Shown: in pieces, positions 31,755-39,182 of the stretch | How the letters are laid out: each line of letters begins with the position of its first letter | Position numbering within the stretch: position 1 is the stretch's first letter | NCBI RefSeq assembly: GCF_011762005.1 | Contig: NZ_JAASQU010000003.1 | Span: forward strand, 337,018 to 401,017 | Length of the DNA stretch: 64,000 nucleotides | Reading direction: 5' to 3' | Source of the DNA: Qipengyuania flava | GTDB lineage: Bacteria; Pseudomonadota; Alphaproteobacteria; Sphingomonadales; Sphingomonadaceae | The notes under the pieces: model-generated | What the model was told of the DNA's origin: nothing | Seen by the model: only the letters and a program-made list of their open reading frames with translations | The model's database searches: none | Made by a program: the position numbers and the translations under genes

Positions 31755-32363
31755 CTAGGCTTCCAGTTCGATGTCCCAGTACAGCCAGTCGCGCCACGTT
31801 TCGTGGAGATAGTTGGGCGGGAACATCTTGCCGTGCTGCTGCAACTGCCAGTGCGTCGGACGGATCGGTTCGCTGTACAGCTGCATCCCCGCCTGTTTCG
31901 GGGTGCGGCCGCCCTTCTTCATGTTGCAGGGCGCACATGCGGTAGCGATGTTCTCCCACGTGGTCTTCCCGCCCAGCCTGCGCGGCACGACGTGGTCGAA
32001 GGTCAGATTGTTCATCGCGCCGCAGAACTGGCAACTGAACCGGTCGCGCAGGAAGACATTGAACCGCGTGAAGGCGGGAAACTCGCTCGGCTTCACATAT
32101 TGCTTGAGCGCGATCACGCTGGGGATCTTCATGTCGAGCGAGGGAGAATGAACCTCGCGGTCGTAGGTCTCGATCACATCGACCCGGTCGAGGAAGATCG
32201 CCTTGATCGCGGTCTGCCACGGCCACAGGCTCAGCGGATAGTAGGACAGCGGGGTGTAGTCCGCGTTGAGGACGAGCGAAGGGCACGACTGCAGATTGCG
32301 CGTCGGGTCTTCCTCGGTACTCCGGAACCTCGCGGCCCGTTCCAGCAGTTCGGCCTTGAACAC
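31755..32363 (-). CDS. HNH endonuclease family protein
   Basis: This 202-residue protein has an N-terminal region (SLVLNADYTPLSYYPLSLW) and a C-terminal HNH domain: CQFCG, then TFDHVVPRRLGG, the conserved Asn of WENIATACAPCN and the second Cys pair. This exact architecture is widespread and chromosomal in alphaproteobacteria; it is not a homing enzyme of an intron here. The physiological substrate is unknown. The start is a GTG at 32363, preceded by GGGGAGGA on the minus strand. It is convergent with the acid phosphatase and divergent from gluQRS. Confidence 0.9.
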   Translation of the reverse strand: MFKAELLERAARFRSTEEDPTRNLQSCPSLVLNADYTPLSYYPLSLWPWQTAIKAIFLDRVDVIETYDREVHSPSLDMKIPSVIALKQYVKPSEFPAFTRFNVFLRDRFSCQFCGAMNNLTFDHVVPRRLGGKTTWENIATACAPCNMKKGGRTPKQAGMQLYSEPIRPTHWQLQQHGKMFPPNYLHETWRDWLYWDIELEA

Positions 32364-32433
32364 GTCTCGCGGTCCTCCCCGATCTCTTGGGATGGAAGAT
32401 GCACTTGCACGGGCAAGCGTCAAGACTGTTACA

Positions 32434-32455
32434 GACAGGCTATCCACAGCCTGTC
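32434..32455. promoter_or_regulatory. Dyad in the HNH-gluQRS divergent promoter region
   Basis: GACAGGCT (32434-32441), ATCCAC, AGCCTGTC (32448-32455) is a perfect 8-base inverted repeat. The middle reads CTATCCACA, one base away from a DnaA box. Either a regulator site for the divergent pair or a short hairpin is possible. Confidence 0.35.
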
Positions 32456-32498
32456 CACGCACTTGCCAGCAGCGCGAGCGTAGCGGATGAGGCGGGCG

Positions 32499-33329
32499 AT
32501 GATCGTCACGCGCTTCGCTCCCAGCCCGAATGGGCCGTTGCACTTGGGCCACGCCTATTCGGCCATTCTCGCGCATGATCTCGCGCGCGATGCCGGCGGC
32601 CGCTTCCTGCTGCGGATCGAGGATATCGACGGCCCGCGCTCGCGGCCCGAACTCACCGACGCCTTCCGTCGGGATCTCGAATGGCTCGGGCTCGAATGGG
32701 AAGAAGTGCCCGCGCAATCGACCCGGCTGGAAAGCTACGAACAAGCCGCGCGCGGGTTGCTGCGACGCGGCTATCTCTATCCCTGCACCTGTACGCGGGC
32801 CGAAATCGAGGCGCTCGAGCCGCGACTGGGATCGCAGGGCGCGATCTATCCGGGCACGTGCAAGGGCGCGCGCCTCGATCCCGCGAAGCCCGCCGCGCTG
32901 CGGCTCGATGTCGATCGGGCAATGGCCGATACGGGCGACCTGGTCTGGGAGGACGCGCTGGCGGGAAAGCAGGTGGCCGATCCGCGCGAGGCAGGCGACG
33001 TGGTGATCGTGCGCAAGGATGCTCCGGCGAGCTACCATCTGGCTGCTACGCTCGACGATGCGTCCGACGGGGTGACGCTGGTGACGCGAGGGGCGGACCT
33101 GTTTCCTGCCACGCACATTCATCGCCTGCTGCAGGCGCTGCTCGGCCTTCCGGTACCGCGGTGGCATCATCATGCCTTGCTGCTCGACGAGAGCGGCCGG
33201 AAGCTGGCCAAGCGGCGCGGCTCGCCCTCGCTCGCCGACCGACGCGGCGCCGGGGAGGACGGACTGTTGCTTGCCCAGCAACTCCGCTTGCACCGATTTC
33301 CGTCTGGCATTTCGCTCGCGAGCGCCTAG
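32499..33329 (+). CDS. gluQRS: Glutamyl-Q tRNA(Asp) synthetase
   Basis: This enzyme activates glutamate and attaches it to queuosine in tRNA(Asp). It resembles the catalytic half of glutamyl-tRNA synthetase without the anticodon-binding domain, matching the 276-residue length. Visible are TRFAPSPNGPLHLGHAYSA (HIGH motif), LRIEDIDGPR, a zinc site in YPCTCTRAEIEAL and IYPGTCKG, and a degenerate KMSKS (RKLAKRRGS). I start at the ATG 32499, with GAGG six bases before it; an ATG four codons upstream is possible. Confidence 0.93.
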   Translation: MIVTRFAPSPNGPLHLGHAYSAILAHDLARDAGGRFLLRIEDIDGPRSRPELTDAFRRDLEWLGLEWEEVPAQSTRLESYEQAARGLLRRGYLYPCTCTRAEIEALEPRLGSQGAIYPGTCKGARLDPAKPAALRLDVDRAMADTGDLVWEDALAGKQVADPREAGDVVIVRKDAPASYHLAATLDDASDGVTLVTRGADLFPATHIHRLLQALLGLPVPRWHHHALLLDESGRKLAKRRGSPSLADRRGAGEDGLLLAQQLRLHRFPSGISLASA

Positions 33330-33341
33330 ATCAGCCGGGCT

Positions 33342-33572
33342 ATGACAACATTCCTCACCATTCTCCTCGTCATCCTCATGGTTCTTGTGGTCGCCTCGCT
33401 CGTGCGCGGGATCGTTGCCTTCCTGAAAAGCACGAAGATCGACCTGGAAAGCGGTGAGCAGACCGACGCGACCGACATGCAATTGCTGCAGAACAAGATG
33501 ATGTTCGCGCGCATCAAGTATCAGGCGCTGGCGGTGGTGGTGGTCGCGATCATCCTCGCGGTGGCCAGCTAG
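33342..33572 (+). CDS. HIG1-domain twin-transmembrane protein
   Basis: This 76-residue protein has two membrane helices (about 3-26 and 55-75) joined by a polar loop. It matches the small HIG1 proteins that in mitochondria associate with respiratory complexes and in alphaproteobacteria are commonly encoded beside the PduO adenosyltransferase, as here. MQLLQNKMMFARIKYQAL is the conserved stretch before helix two. It lies 12 bases after gluQRS and 21 before the next gene, so it is probably in one operon. Confidence 0.85.
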   Translation: MTTFLTILLVILMVLVVASLVRGIVAFLKSTKIDLESGEQTDATDMQLLQNKMMFARIKYQALAVVVVAIILAVAS

Positions 33573-33593
33573 AGGCCGGGCGGAACTGCGGGT

Positions 33594-34172
33594 TTGGTCA
33601 AGCTCAACAAGATCTACACGCGTACGGGCGATGCTGGCACCACCGGCCTTGTCGACGGATCGCGCCTGCCCAAGCACGACGTGCGGATGGAAGCGATTGG
33701 CGCGGTTGACGAAGCCAACAGCGCGCTGGGGCTTGCCGCAGCGATCCTTGGCGACAACGAGCATGCACAGCAGCTTTTCCGGATCCAGAACGACCTGTTC
33801 GATCTGGGCGCGGATCTCGCGACGCCCGCGACAGAGGATGACGATTTCGCGCCGTCGGAGATGGTCCTGCGCATGGTTGCGGCCCAGACCGCTTGGCTCG
33901 AACAGGCGATCGATGCGGCCAACGCAAACCTCGAACCGCTGACCAGCTTTGTTCTTCCCGGTGGAAGCGAGGCTTCTGCGCGTCTGCACGTCGCCCGCGC
34001 CGCGACCCGTCGCGCCGAACGCGCCATGACCGCCATGGCCGAGCAATTGCGCACCAACCCGCAGGCGCTGGCTTACATCAACCGCCTCTCCGACTATCTC
34101 TTTGTGCTCGCTCGCACGGCTAACGATGGCGGGCGCAGCGATATCAAATGGGTCCCCGGCGCAAACCGCTAA
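33594..34172 (+). CDS. Cob(I)yrinic acid a,c-diamide adenosyltransferase (PduO type)
   Basis: This 192-residue enzyme transfers the adenosyl group of ATP to cob(I)alamin, making coenzyme B12. Family motifs are KIYTRTGDAGTTGLVDG (ATP-binding), GAVDEANSALGLA, and FVLPGGSEASARLHVARAATRRAER, with RLSDYLFVLAR near the end. The start is a TTG at 33594, because no ATG precedes the conserved N-terminus. No cobalamin biosynthesis genes are near, so the role may be salvage or supply to B12-dependent enzymes elsewhere. Confidence 0.94.
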   Translation: MVKLNKIYTRTGDAGTTGLVDGSRLPKHDVRMEAIGAVDEANSALGLAAAILGDNEHAQQLFRIQNDLFDLGADLATPATEDDDFAPSEMVLRMVAAQTAWLEQAIDAANANLEPLTSFVLPGGSEASARLHVARAATRRAERAMTAMAEQLRTNPQALAYINRLSDYLFVLARTANDGGRSDIKWVPGANR

Positions 34173-34243
34173 GCGGGCGCTAGCCAGCGCGCCACGCCTT
34201 CGCTAGTGCACACGCCTTGCTGCACTTGCGAAAGGATACCCAG

Positions 34244-35116
34244 ATGAACAAAACGGTCGCCATCATCGGTGCGGGCCAAATGGGCTCGGGCATTGCGCAG
34301 ACCGTCGCCGCGCACGGTATGGACGTATTGCTGGCCGACGTCAGTCTCGATGTCGCCGAGCAGGCGCACAAGTCGATCGACAAGGCGCTGGGTAAGCTGG
34401 TCGGCAAGGGTAAGCTGGAGATCGCCGACGCGGAGGCCACGCTCGCGAGAATCACACCGGTGGGCGACTATGCGCCGATGAAGGACGCGAGCCTCATCAT
34501 CGAGGCCGCCACCGAAAAGGAAGAGATCAAGCAGGCGATCTTCGGCAAGGCGGGCGAGATGCTGGCGCCCGACGCGATCATGGCTTCGAACACCAGTTCG
34601 ATCCCGATCACCCGCATGGCCAATTATGCGCCCGATCCGGCGCGCTTCATCGGCCTGCACTTCTTCAATCCGGTTCCGGTGATGAAGCTGATCGAGGTGA
34701 TCCCGGGTCTCGCGACCGCACAGGCGACCACCGATCGCACGACCGCTTTCGCCGAAAGCCTGGGCAAGGAAGTGGTCCTGTCGCAGGACGAGCCGGGTTT
34801 CGTGGTCAACCGCATCCTGCTGCCGATGATCAACGAAGCCATCTTCGTACTCGGCCAGTCGACCGCCGATATCGAGGATATCGACAAGGGGTGCCGCCTT
34901 GGTCTCAACCATCCGATGGGGCCGCTGCAATTGGCCGATTTCGTCGGGCTGGATACCTGTCTCGACATCATCATGGTGCTCTACAAGACCACCCGCGACG
35001 CCAAGTATCGCCCTGCACCGCTCTTGGTGAAATATGTCGAGGCGGGCTGGCTGGGCCGCAAGACCGGTCGCGGCTTCTACGACTATTCGGGCGAACAGCC
35101 GGTCCCGACCAGGTAA
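34244..35116 (+). CDS. 3-hydroxybutyryl-CoA dehydrogenase
   Basis: This 290-residue enzyme oxidises 3-hydroxyacyl-CoA with NAD+, or runs in reverse. The Rossmann motif is [15 protein letters not shown] at residues 5-19. The catalytic segment is [10 protein letters not shown] plus [15 protein letters not shown] (His and partner), and the C-terminal domain ends with the usual [21 protein letters not shown]. Length and pattern match Hbd/PaaH. AAAGGA precedes the ATG at 34244; an upstream TTG is not needed. It may be used for butanoate, polyhydroxybutyrate or aromatic breakdown. Confidence 0.94.
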   Translation: MNKTVAIIGAGQMGSGIAQTVAAHGMDVLLADVSLDVAEQAHKSIDKALGKLVGKGKLEIADAEATLARITPVGDYAPMKDASLIIEAATEKEEIKQAIFGKAGEMLAPDAIMASNTSSIPITRMANYAPDPARFIGLHFFNPVPVMKLIEVIPGLATAQATTDRTTAFAESLGKEVVLSQDEPGFVVNRILLPMINEAIFVLGQSTADIEDIDKGCRLGLNHPMGPLQLADFVGLDTCLDIIMVLYKTTRDAKYRPAPLLVKYVEAGWLGRKTGRGFYDYSGEQPVPTR

Positions 35117-35128
35117 TCTGCTGAGTGC

Positions 35129-35186
35129 GGTAGGGCGTCGGCCGCTTCGGTACCGGGCTGCATGCACCAACCGACGGAACCCTACC
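35129..35186 (+). promoter_or_regulatory. Long imperfect dyad before a small gene
   Basis: GGTAGGGCGTCGG (35129-35141) pairs with CCGACG-GAA-CCCTACC (35171-35186): 13 pairs with a 3-base bulge and a loop of about 29 bases. No T-run follows. It could end the dehydrogenase transcript with help from other factors, or act as a leader structure for the next gene. Confidence 0.35.
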
Positions 35187-35223
35187 CCCTCGCTTTCCGT
35201 TTCTCCTCCAAAGGAGAATTCGA

Positions 35224-35568
35224 ATGAGCAATGCCAAAGCTGAAAGCCAGGAGATGCGCCAGTCGGGCCTCGCGCCCGAGACGCATAATGACGAGCAGGA
35301 CGACCATCGCAACCAGGCCCAGGAAGTGAGCGAGGAAGCGCAGCATCAGAGCCGCGAAACCGGCTCGCCCACCGAAAGCGTCAAGGACGACAACAAGAGC
35401 GGGCTGATGAATGATTCGACGCAGGACACGGTCGATCACATGCGCGACATGGAAAGCTCGGGCCGGGTCGACATGGGCGCCTATCGCGGCGAACCCAATC
35501 ACGATGACAATGTCGACAAATACGGTAAGTCAGCCAAGCCCGACGGGCTGCGCGGCGACGGCACCTAA
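35224..35568 (+). CDS. Small hydrophilic protein of unknown function
   Basis: This 114-residue protein is highly polar: rich in Asp, Glu, Asn, Gln, Ser and Gly, with no Cys, Trp or Phe, and one clear ribosome-binding site (AAAGGAG). It has no hydrophobic segment or signal peptide, so it is likely soluble and mostly disordered, with a highly charged repeat-like middle (HNDEQDDHRNQAQEVSEEA). Such composition recalls hydrophilin or desiccation-type proteins, but I cannot assign a family. Its stop overlaps the end of the convergent DUF202 gene by four bases. Confidence 0.7.
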   Translation: MSNAKAESQEMRQSGLAPETHNDEQDDHRNQAQEVSEEAQHQSRETGSPTESVKDDNKSGLMNDSTQDTVDHMRDMESSGRVDMGAYRGEPNHDDNVDKYGKSAKPDGLRGDGT

Positions 35569-35975
35569 TCCGCAAGGTTGCCGTTGTTGAGGATCCACAG
35601 CCCCGCGGTGAGGATTACCGAACCGGCGGCAACCGCATAGGCGAGAACGCGAAAGTTCGGAGTAGACACCGCTTCGAACTGGTGCGCGTCGAGCTTCTCC
35701 ATCGTGTGGCAGGCGCGCCGCTGTGCAGTGATCGCCAACCATCCACCCGCCAGGATGAACATGGTGGCGATGGCCTTGGCGAGCCATGGCGGATCGAAGG
35801 CGCCGAACACCGCCTTGAACCCCAGACCGATACCGATTGCGGCAAAAGCGGTGCGCATCCAGCCCGCGAATGTCCGTTCAAGCGCCATGATGTTGCGGTC
35901 TTCCGCAAGATCGGTACGCAATTCGGCCCATTCGGTCGATTTGTCGGGGTCTTCGGGTGGATCATCCTGGGCCAT
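35565..35975 (-). CDS. DUF202 (YidH-like) membrane protein
   Basis: This 136-residue protein has three membrane helices (about 42-60, 70-86, 108-128). DUF202 hallmarks are LAEDRNIMALERTFAGWMRT before the first helix and an adjacent Arg-rich loop. The family is widespread but functionally unexplained; relatives are fused to SPX domains in vacuolar transporter chaperone complexes. It is convergent with a small hydrophilic gene. Confidence 0.88.
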   Translation of the reverse strand: MAQDDPPEDPDKSTEWAELRTDLAEDRNIMALERTFAGWMRTAFAAIGIGLGFKAVFGAFDPPWLAKAIATMFILAGGWLAITAQRRACHTMEKLDAHQFEAVSTPNFRVLAYAVAAGSVILTAGLWILNNGNLAD

Positions 35976-36015
35976 GCAGGTTCAACCGGGTTTGCGCGCC
36001 CCGGTTCCGCCGCGG

Positions 36016-36417
36016 TTACTCGACGATCTCGACGGGCGGCGCTTCGGGCGGCGGCTCGATCGCGATGACGCGTCCGGTATCAGTGATTGGGCGCGCGTCG
36101 TTGATCAGGTGGCTATCGTCCTGTGGCTGCGGCACGAAGGGTTCCGGCGTAGCGGGGCCCGATTCGACGCTTTCGGCATACCAGGACGACAGCGAGCCCT
36201 GTTGTGGTCTTTGCACCGGCTCCTCGCGCGGTTCGGGAGGTTGGCGGACGTTCCCCGGTGGCGCACTGCCCTGTACGATAGCATCAGGGCCGTCTTCGCC
36301 GATCTTGCCGATCACCCCCGGATCCTCTTCGCGACCCACCAGCAGCATGACGGCAACGAGGAACACGCCCACGAGCGCGAGTTTCTTTATCAATCCGGGA
36401 GGCAGGCCGTCTTCCAT
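36016..36417 (-). CDS. Single-span proline-rich protein of unknown function
   Basis: This 133-residue protein has one helix at about residues 9-28 (LIKKLALVGVFLVAVMLLVG) followed by a Pro/Glu/Asp-rich tail (APPGNVRQPPEPREEPVQR, and IEPPPEAPPVEIVE at the end). It is likely inner-membrane anchored with a disordered periplasmic part. No family is recognised. It lies directly downstream of mutS on the same strand (26 bases), where it may be co-transcribed. The ATG at 36417 is chosen because the longer in-frame extension overlaps mutS. Confidence 0.6.
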   Translation of the reverse strand: MEDGLPPGLIKKLALVGVFLVAVMLLVGREEDPGVIGKIGEDGPDAIVQGSAPPGNVRQPPEPREEPVQRPQQGSLSSWYAESVESGPATPEPFVPQPQDDSHLINDARPITDTGRVIAIEPPPEAPPVEIVE

Positions 36418-36443
36418 GACGCAGCACCATAGGCCGCGCAGGG

Positions 36444-39068
36444 TTAAGTGTCCGTTGCGCGCGCCTTCGCCTGCAATGCGTAGAGCGTGTCGAGCGCCTC
36501 GCGCGGCGACAGCGCGTCGACATCGATCGCCTCGATCGCCTCGCGCAAGGCGTCGCCTTCCTCTTCCTCGGCCTGCAATGTCGCTGCGAAAAGCGGCAAT
36601 TCGCCAAGGCCCGCACCAAGCCCGCCGGTCTGTTCGCGTCCCTTCTCCAGCCGGTCGAGCACGGCCCTGGCGCGCTTGATCACCGGGCCGGGCACACCTG
36701 CAAGCTTGGCGACCGAAAGCCCGTAACTGCGATCGGCAGCGCCGCGCGTCAATTCGTGCAGCAGAACGAGATCGCCTTTCCATTCGCGCGCGCGGACATG
36801 ATGCAGGCTCAGCTTGTCACAGGTCTCGGCCAGCCGGCTGAGCTCGTGATAATGCGTTGCGAAGAGGCATCGGCAGGCAAGCTGTTCATGCACCGCCTCA
36901 ACCACCGCCCATGCGAGTGCCATGCCGTCATAGGTGCTGGTCCCGCGCCCGACTTCGTCGAGGATCACGAAACTGCGCTCGGTGGCCTGGCTCAGGATCG
37001 CAGCGGTCTCGACCATCTCGACCATGAAGGTCGAGCGCCCACGCGCCAGATTGTCCGAGGCGCCGACCCGGCTGAACAGGCGGTCGGCCAACCCGATGGT
37101 CGCACTGGTGGCGGGAACGAAGCTGCCCGCCTGGGCCAGCAGCATGATCAGCGCGTTCTGCCGCAGGAAGGTCGACTTGCCGCCCATGTTGGGCCCGCCG
37201 ATCAGCCACAACCGGTCGTCGCTGCCCAGCCGGCAGTCGTTGGCGACGAAGCGCTCGCCCGCCTTGGCCAGCGCCTGCTCGACCACGGGATGGCGGCCGC
37301 CGGTGATCTCAAGGCAGGCTTCCTCGCGCATTTCGGGACGCGCCCAGTCGCCCTCGACCGCGCGCTCGGCAAGCGCCGCGCAGACATCGATCCGCGCCAG
37401 CGCCGCAGCCGTGGCGGCGATCGCTTCGCGCGTGGCGACGACCTCCCCCACGAGCTGTTCGAAATGCGCTTCCTCGGCAGCCAGCGCATGCGCCCCGGCT
37501 TCGGCGATGCGCGTGGCTTCTTCATGCAGGCCCAGCGAGTTGAAGCGCACCGCGCCCGCCATCGTCTGCCGGTGGGTAAAGCCACTGTCCGGGGCCATCA
37601 GCTTGTCGCCGTGCTTGGCGGGCACTTCGATGAAATAACCGAGCACCTTGTTGTGCTTGATCTTGAGCGAGGGCGTGCCGGTATCCTCGCGATATCGCGC
37701 CTCGAGCGCAGCGATGGCCTTGCGCGCATTACCGCTGGTCTCACGCAGCGCATCGAGCGCGTGGTCGTAGCCCGTGGCGATGAAATTGCCCTGCCCGCGT
37801 TCGGTCGGTGGCGATGGGACCAGCGCCCGCGCGAGATGATCGACCAGCGCCCCGTGCCCGCCCAGCGCTGCGCCGGTGTCGCGCAGCAGCGCCGGCAGGT
37901 CGGCGGTCGCCGACAGCATCTCGCGCACGCGCTGCGCTTCGGTCAGGCCATCGCGGATCTGGCCGAGATCGCGCGGGCTGCCGCGCCCGGCGACAACCCG
38001 CCCCAGCGCGCGGCCGATATCGGGTGCCTGGCGCAGCACCGCGCGCAGGTCGGCGCGCAGCAGAGGGTCCGCATGGAAGTGCTGCACGCTGGCGAGCCGG
38101 GCTTCGATCGCCATGCGGTCGGCAAGCGGCGCGGAAAGGTCTTCGGCCAGCTGGCGTGCACCCGCGCCGGTAGCGCAGCGGTCGACGCAGGCGATCAGGC
38201 TGCCTGCACGCCCGCCGCCCTGCGCTTCGAGGATTTCCAGGCTCGCACGGGTGGCCGCGTCCATCGCCAGATGCGCCCCGCTGCCGCGTGCGACCGGCGG
38301 CAGCAGAAAGGGCAGCGTGCCGCGCCCGGCATGATCGAGATAGGCAATCAGCCCGGCGGCGGCGGCCAGCATCGGGCGGCTGAAGCTGCCCAGCCCGTCA
38401 AGCGTCGCGACCCCGTGGATCGCCCTCAGGCGCGCCTCGCCATCCTCGCTGCGGAAATCGGCGCGCGGCCGCGTAATCGTTTCCGCGGCGCCCCCCTCCC
38501 AGTCGTCGGGCGCGACGATCTCGCTCGCCCCCAGCCGGGCGAGCGCGGCGTCGAGCGCATCGGCGATGCAGTCTTCCAGCTCCATCCGGCCGGTCGAGAT
38601 GTCGCAGGATGCCAGCCCGACGCCATCGCGCATGGGTGCGAGCGCGACCAGGAGATTGGCGCGACGCGGCTCGAGCAGCGCCTCCTCGGTCAGCGTCCCC
38701 GCGGTGACGAAACGGACGATATCGCGCGCCACCAGCGACTTGGAAACCGGCGTGCCCTCGCGCCGTGCGCGCTCCTTCGCCTGTTCGGGAGTCTCGGTCT
38801 GCTCCGCTATCGCCACGCGGCAGCCACCCTTGATCAATCGTGCGAGATATCCTTCCGCCGAATGGACCGGCACGCCGCACATCGGCACCGGCTCTCCCCC
38901 GTGCTCGCCGCGCGTCGTCAGCGCGATGTCGAGCACGCCAGCGGCGGTCCTCGCGTCGTCGAAGAACAGCTCGAAGAAATCGCCCATACGGTAGAACAGC
39001 AGCGCATCGCCCGCCTCGCGTTTGAGCGCCAGATATTGCTGCATCATCGGGGTAGGCTTGCCGGACAT
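36444..39068 (-). CDS. mutS: DNA mismatch repair protein MutS
   Basis: MutS recognises mispairs and recruits MutL. The 874-residue protein begins with the mismatch-binding domain containing FYRMGDFFELFFDDA (the Phe-X-Glu reading motif, seen as GDFFELF near residue 30). The ATPase has Walker A GGPNMGGKST near 623, then FSRVGASDNLARGRSTFMVEM and the Walker B FVILDEVGRGTSTYDG. All are intact. The start MSGKPTPMMQQYL is the standard one. It is divergent from maeB, which begins 115 bases away. Confidence 0.97.
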   Translation of the reverse strand: MSGKPTPMMQQYLALKREAGDALLFYRMGDFFELFFDDARTAAGVLDIALTTRGEHGGEPVPMCGVPVHSAEGYLARLIKGGCRVAIAEQTETPEQAKERARREGTPVSKSLVARDIVRFVTAGTLTEEALLEPRRANLLVALAPMRDGVGLASCDISTGRMELEDCIADALDAALARLGASEIVAPDDWEGGAAETITRPRADFRSEDGEARLRAIHGVATLDGLGSFSRPMLAAAAGLIAYLDHAGRGTLPFLLPPVARGSGAHLAMDAATRASLEILEAQGGGRAGSLIACVDRCATGAGARQLAEDLSAPLADRMAIEARLASVQHFHADPLLRADLRAVLRQAPDIGRALGRVVAGRGSPRDLGQIRDGLTEAQRVREMLSATADLPALLRDTGAALGGHGALVDHLARALVPSPPTERGQGNFIATGYDHALDALRETSGNARKAIAALEARYREDTGTPSLKIKHNKVLGYFIEVPAKHGDKLMAPDSGFTHRQTMAGAVRFNSLGLHEEATRIAEAGAHALAAEEAHFEQLVGEVVATREAIAATAAALARIDVCAALAERAVEGDWARPEMREEACLEITGGRHPVVEQALAKAGERFVANDCRLGSDDRLWLIGGPNMGGKSTFLRQNALIMLLAQAGSFVPATSATIGLADRLFSRVGASDNLARGRSTFMVEMVETAAILSQATERSFVILDEVGRGTSTYDGMALAWAVVEAVHEQLACRCLFATHYHELSRLAETCDKLSLHHVRAREWKGDLVLLHELTRGAADRSYGLSVAKLAGVPGPVIKRARAVLDRLEKGREQTGGLGAGLGELPLFAATLQAEEEEGDALREAIEAIDVDALSPREALDTLYALQAKARATDT

Positions 39069-39182
39069 GCCCCGGGACCTAGCGACGACCGGCGCGATTC
39101 GGGAGTCGGCACGGGCTGCCTTTCCCCTATGACTTCCCCGCCCGAGCGGTTAGGGGCAAGACGCACCGAGACGAGGGACCCA

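Noticed and set aside
31755..32363. HNH gene as a homing endonuclease or mobile element
   Set aside because: No intron, intein or flanking repeats. The same HNH architecture is a common chromosomal gene in alphaproteobacteria.
36756..39182. In-frame extension of maeB giving a 1562-residue protein
   Set aside because: The added part is antisense to mutS and has no conserved residues. The true start is the ATG at 39183, at the usual MaeB N-terminus.
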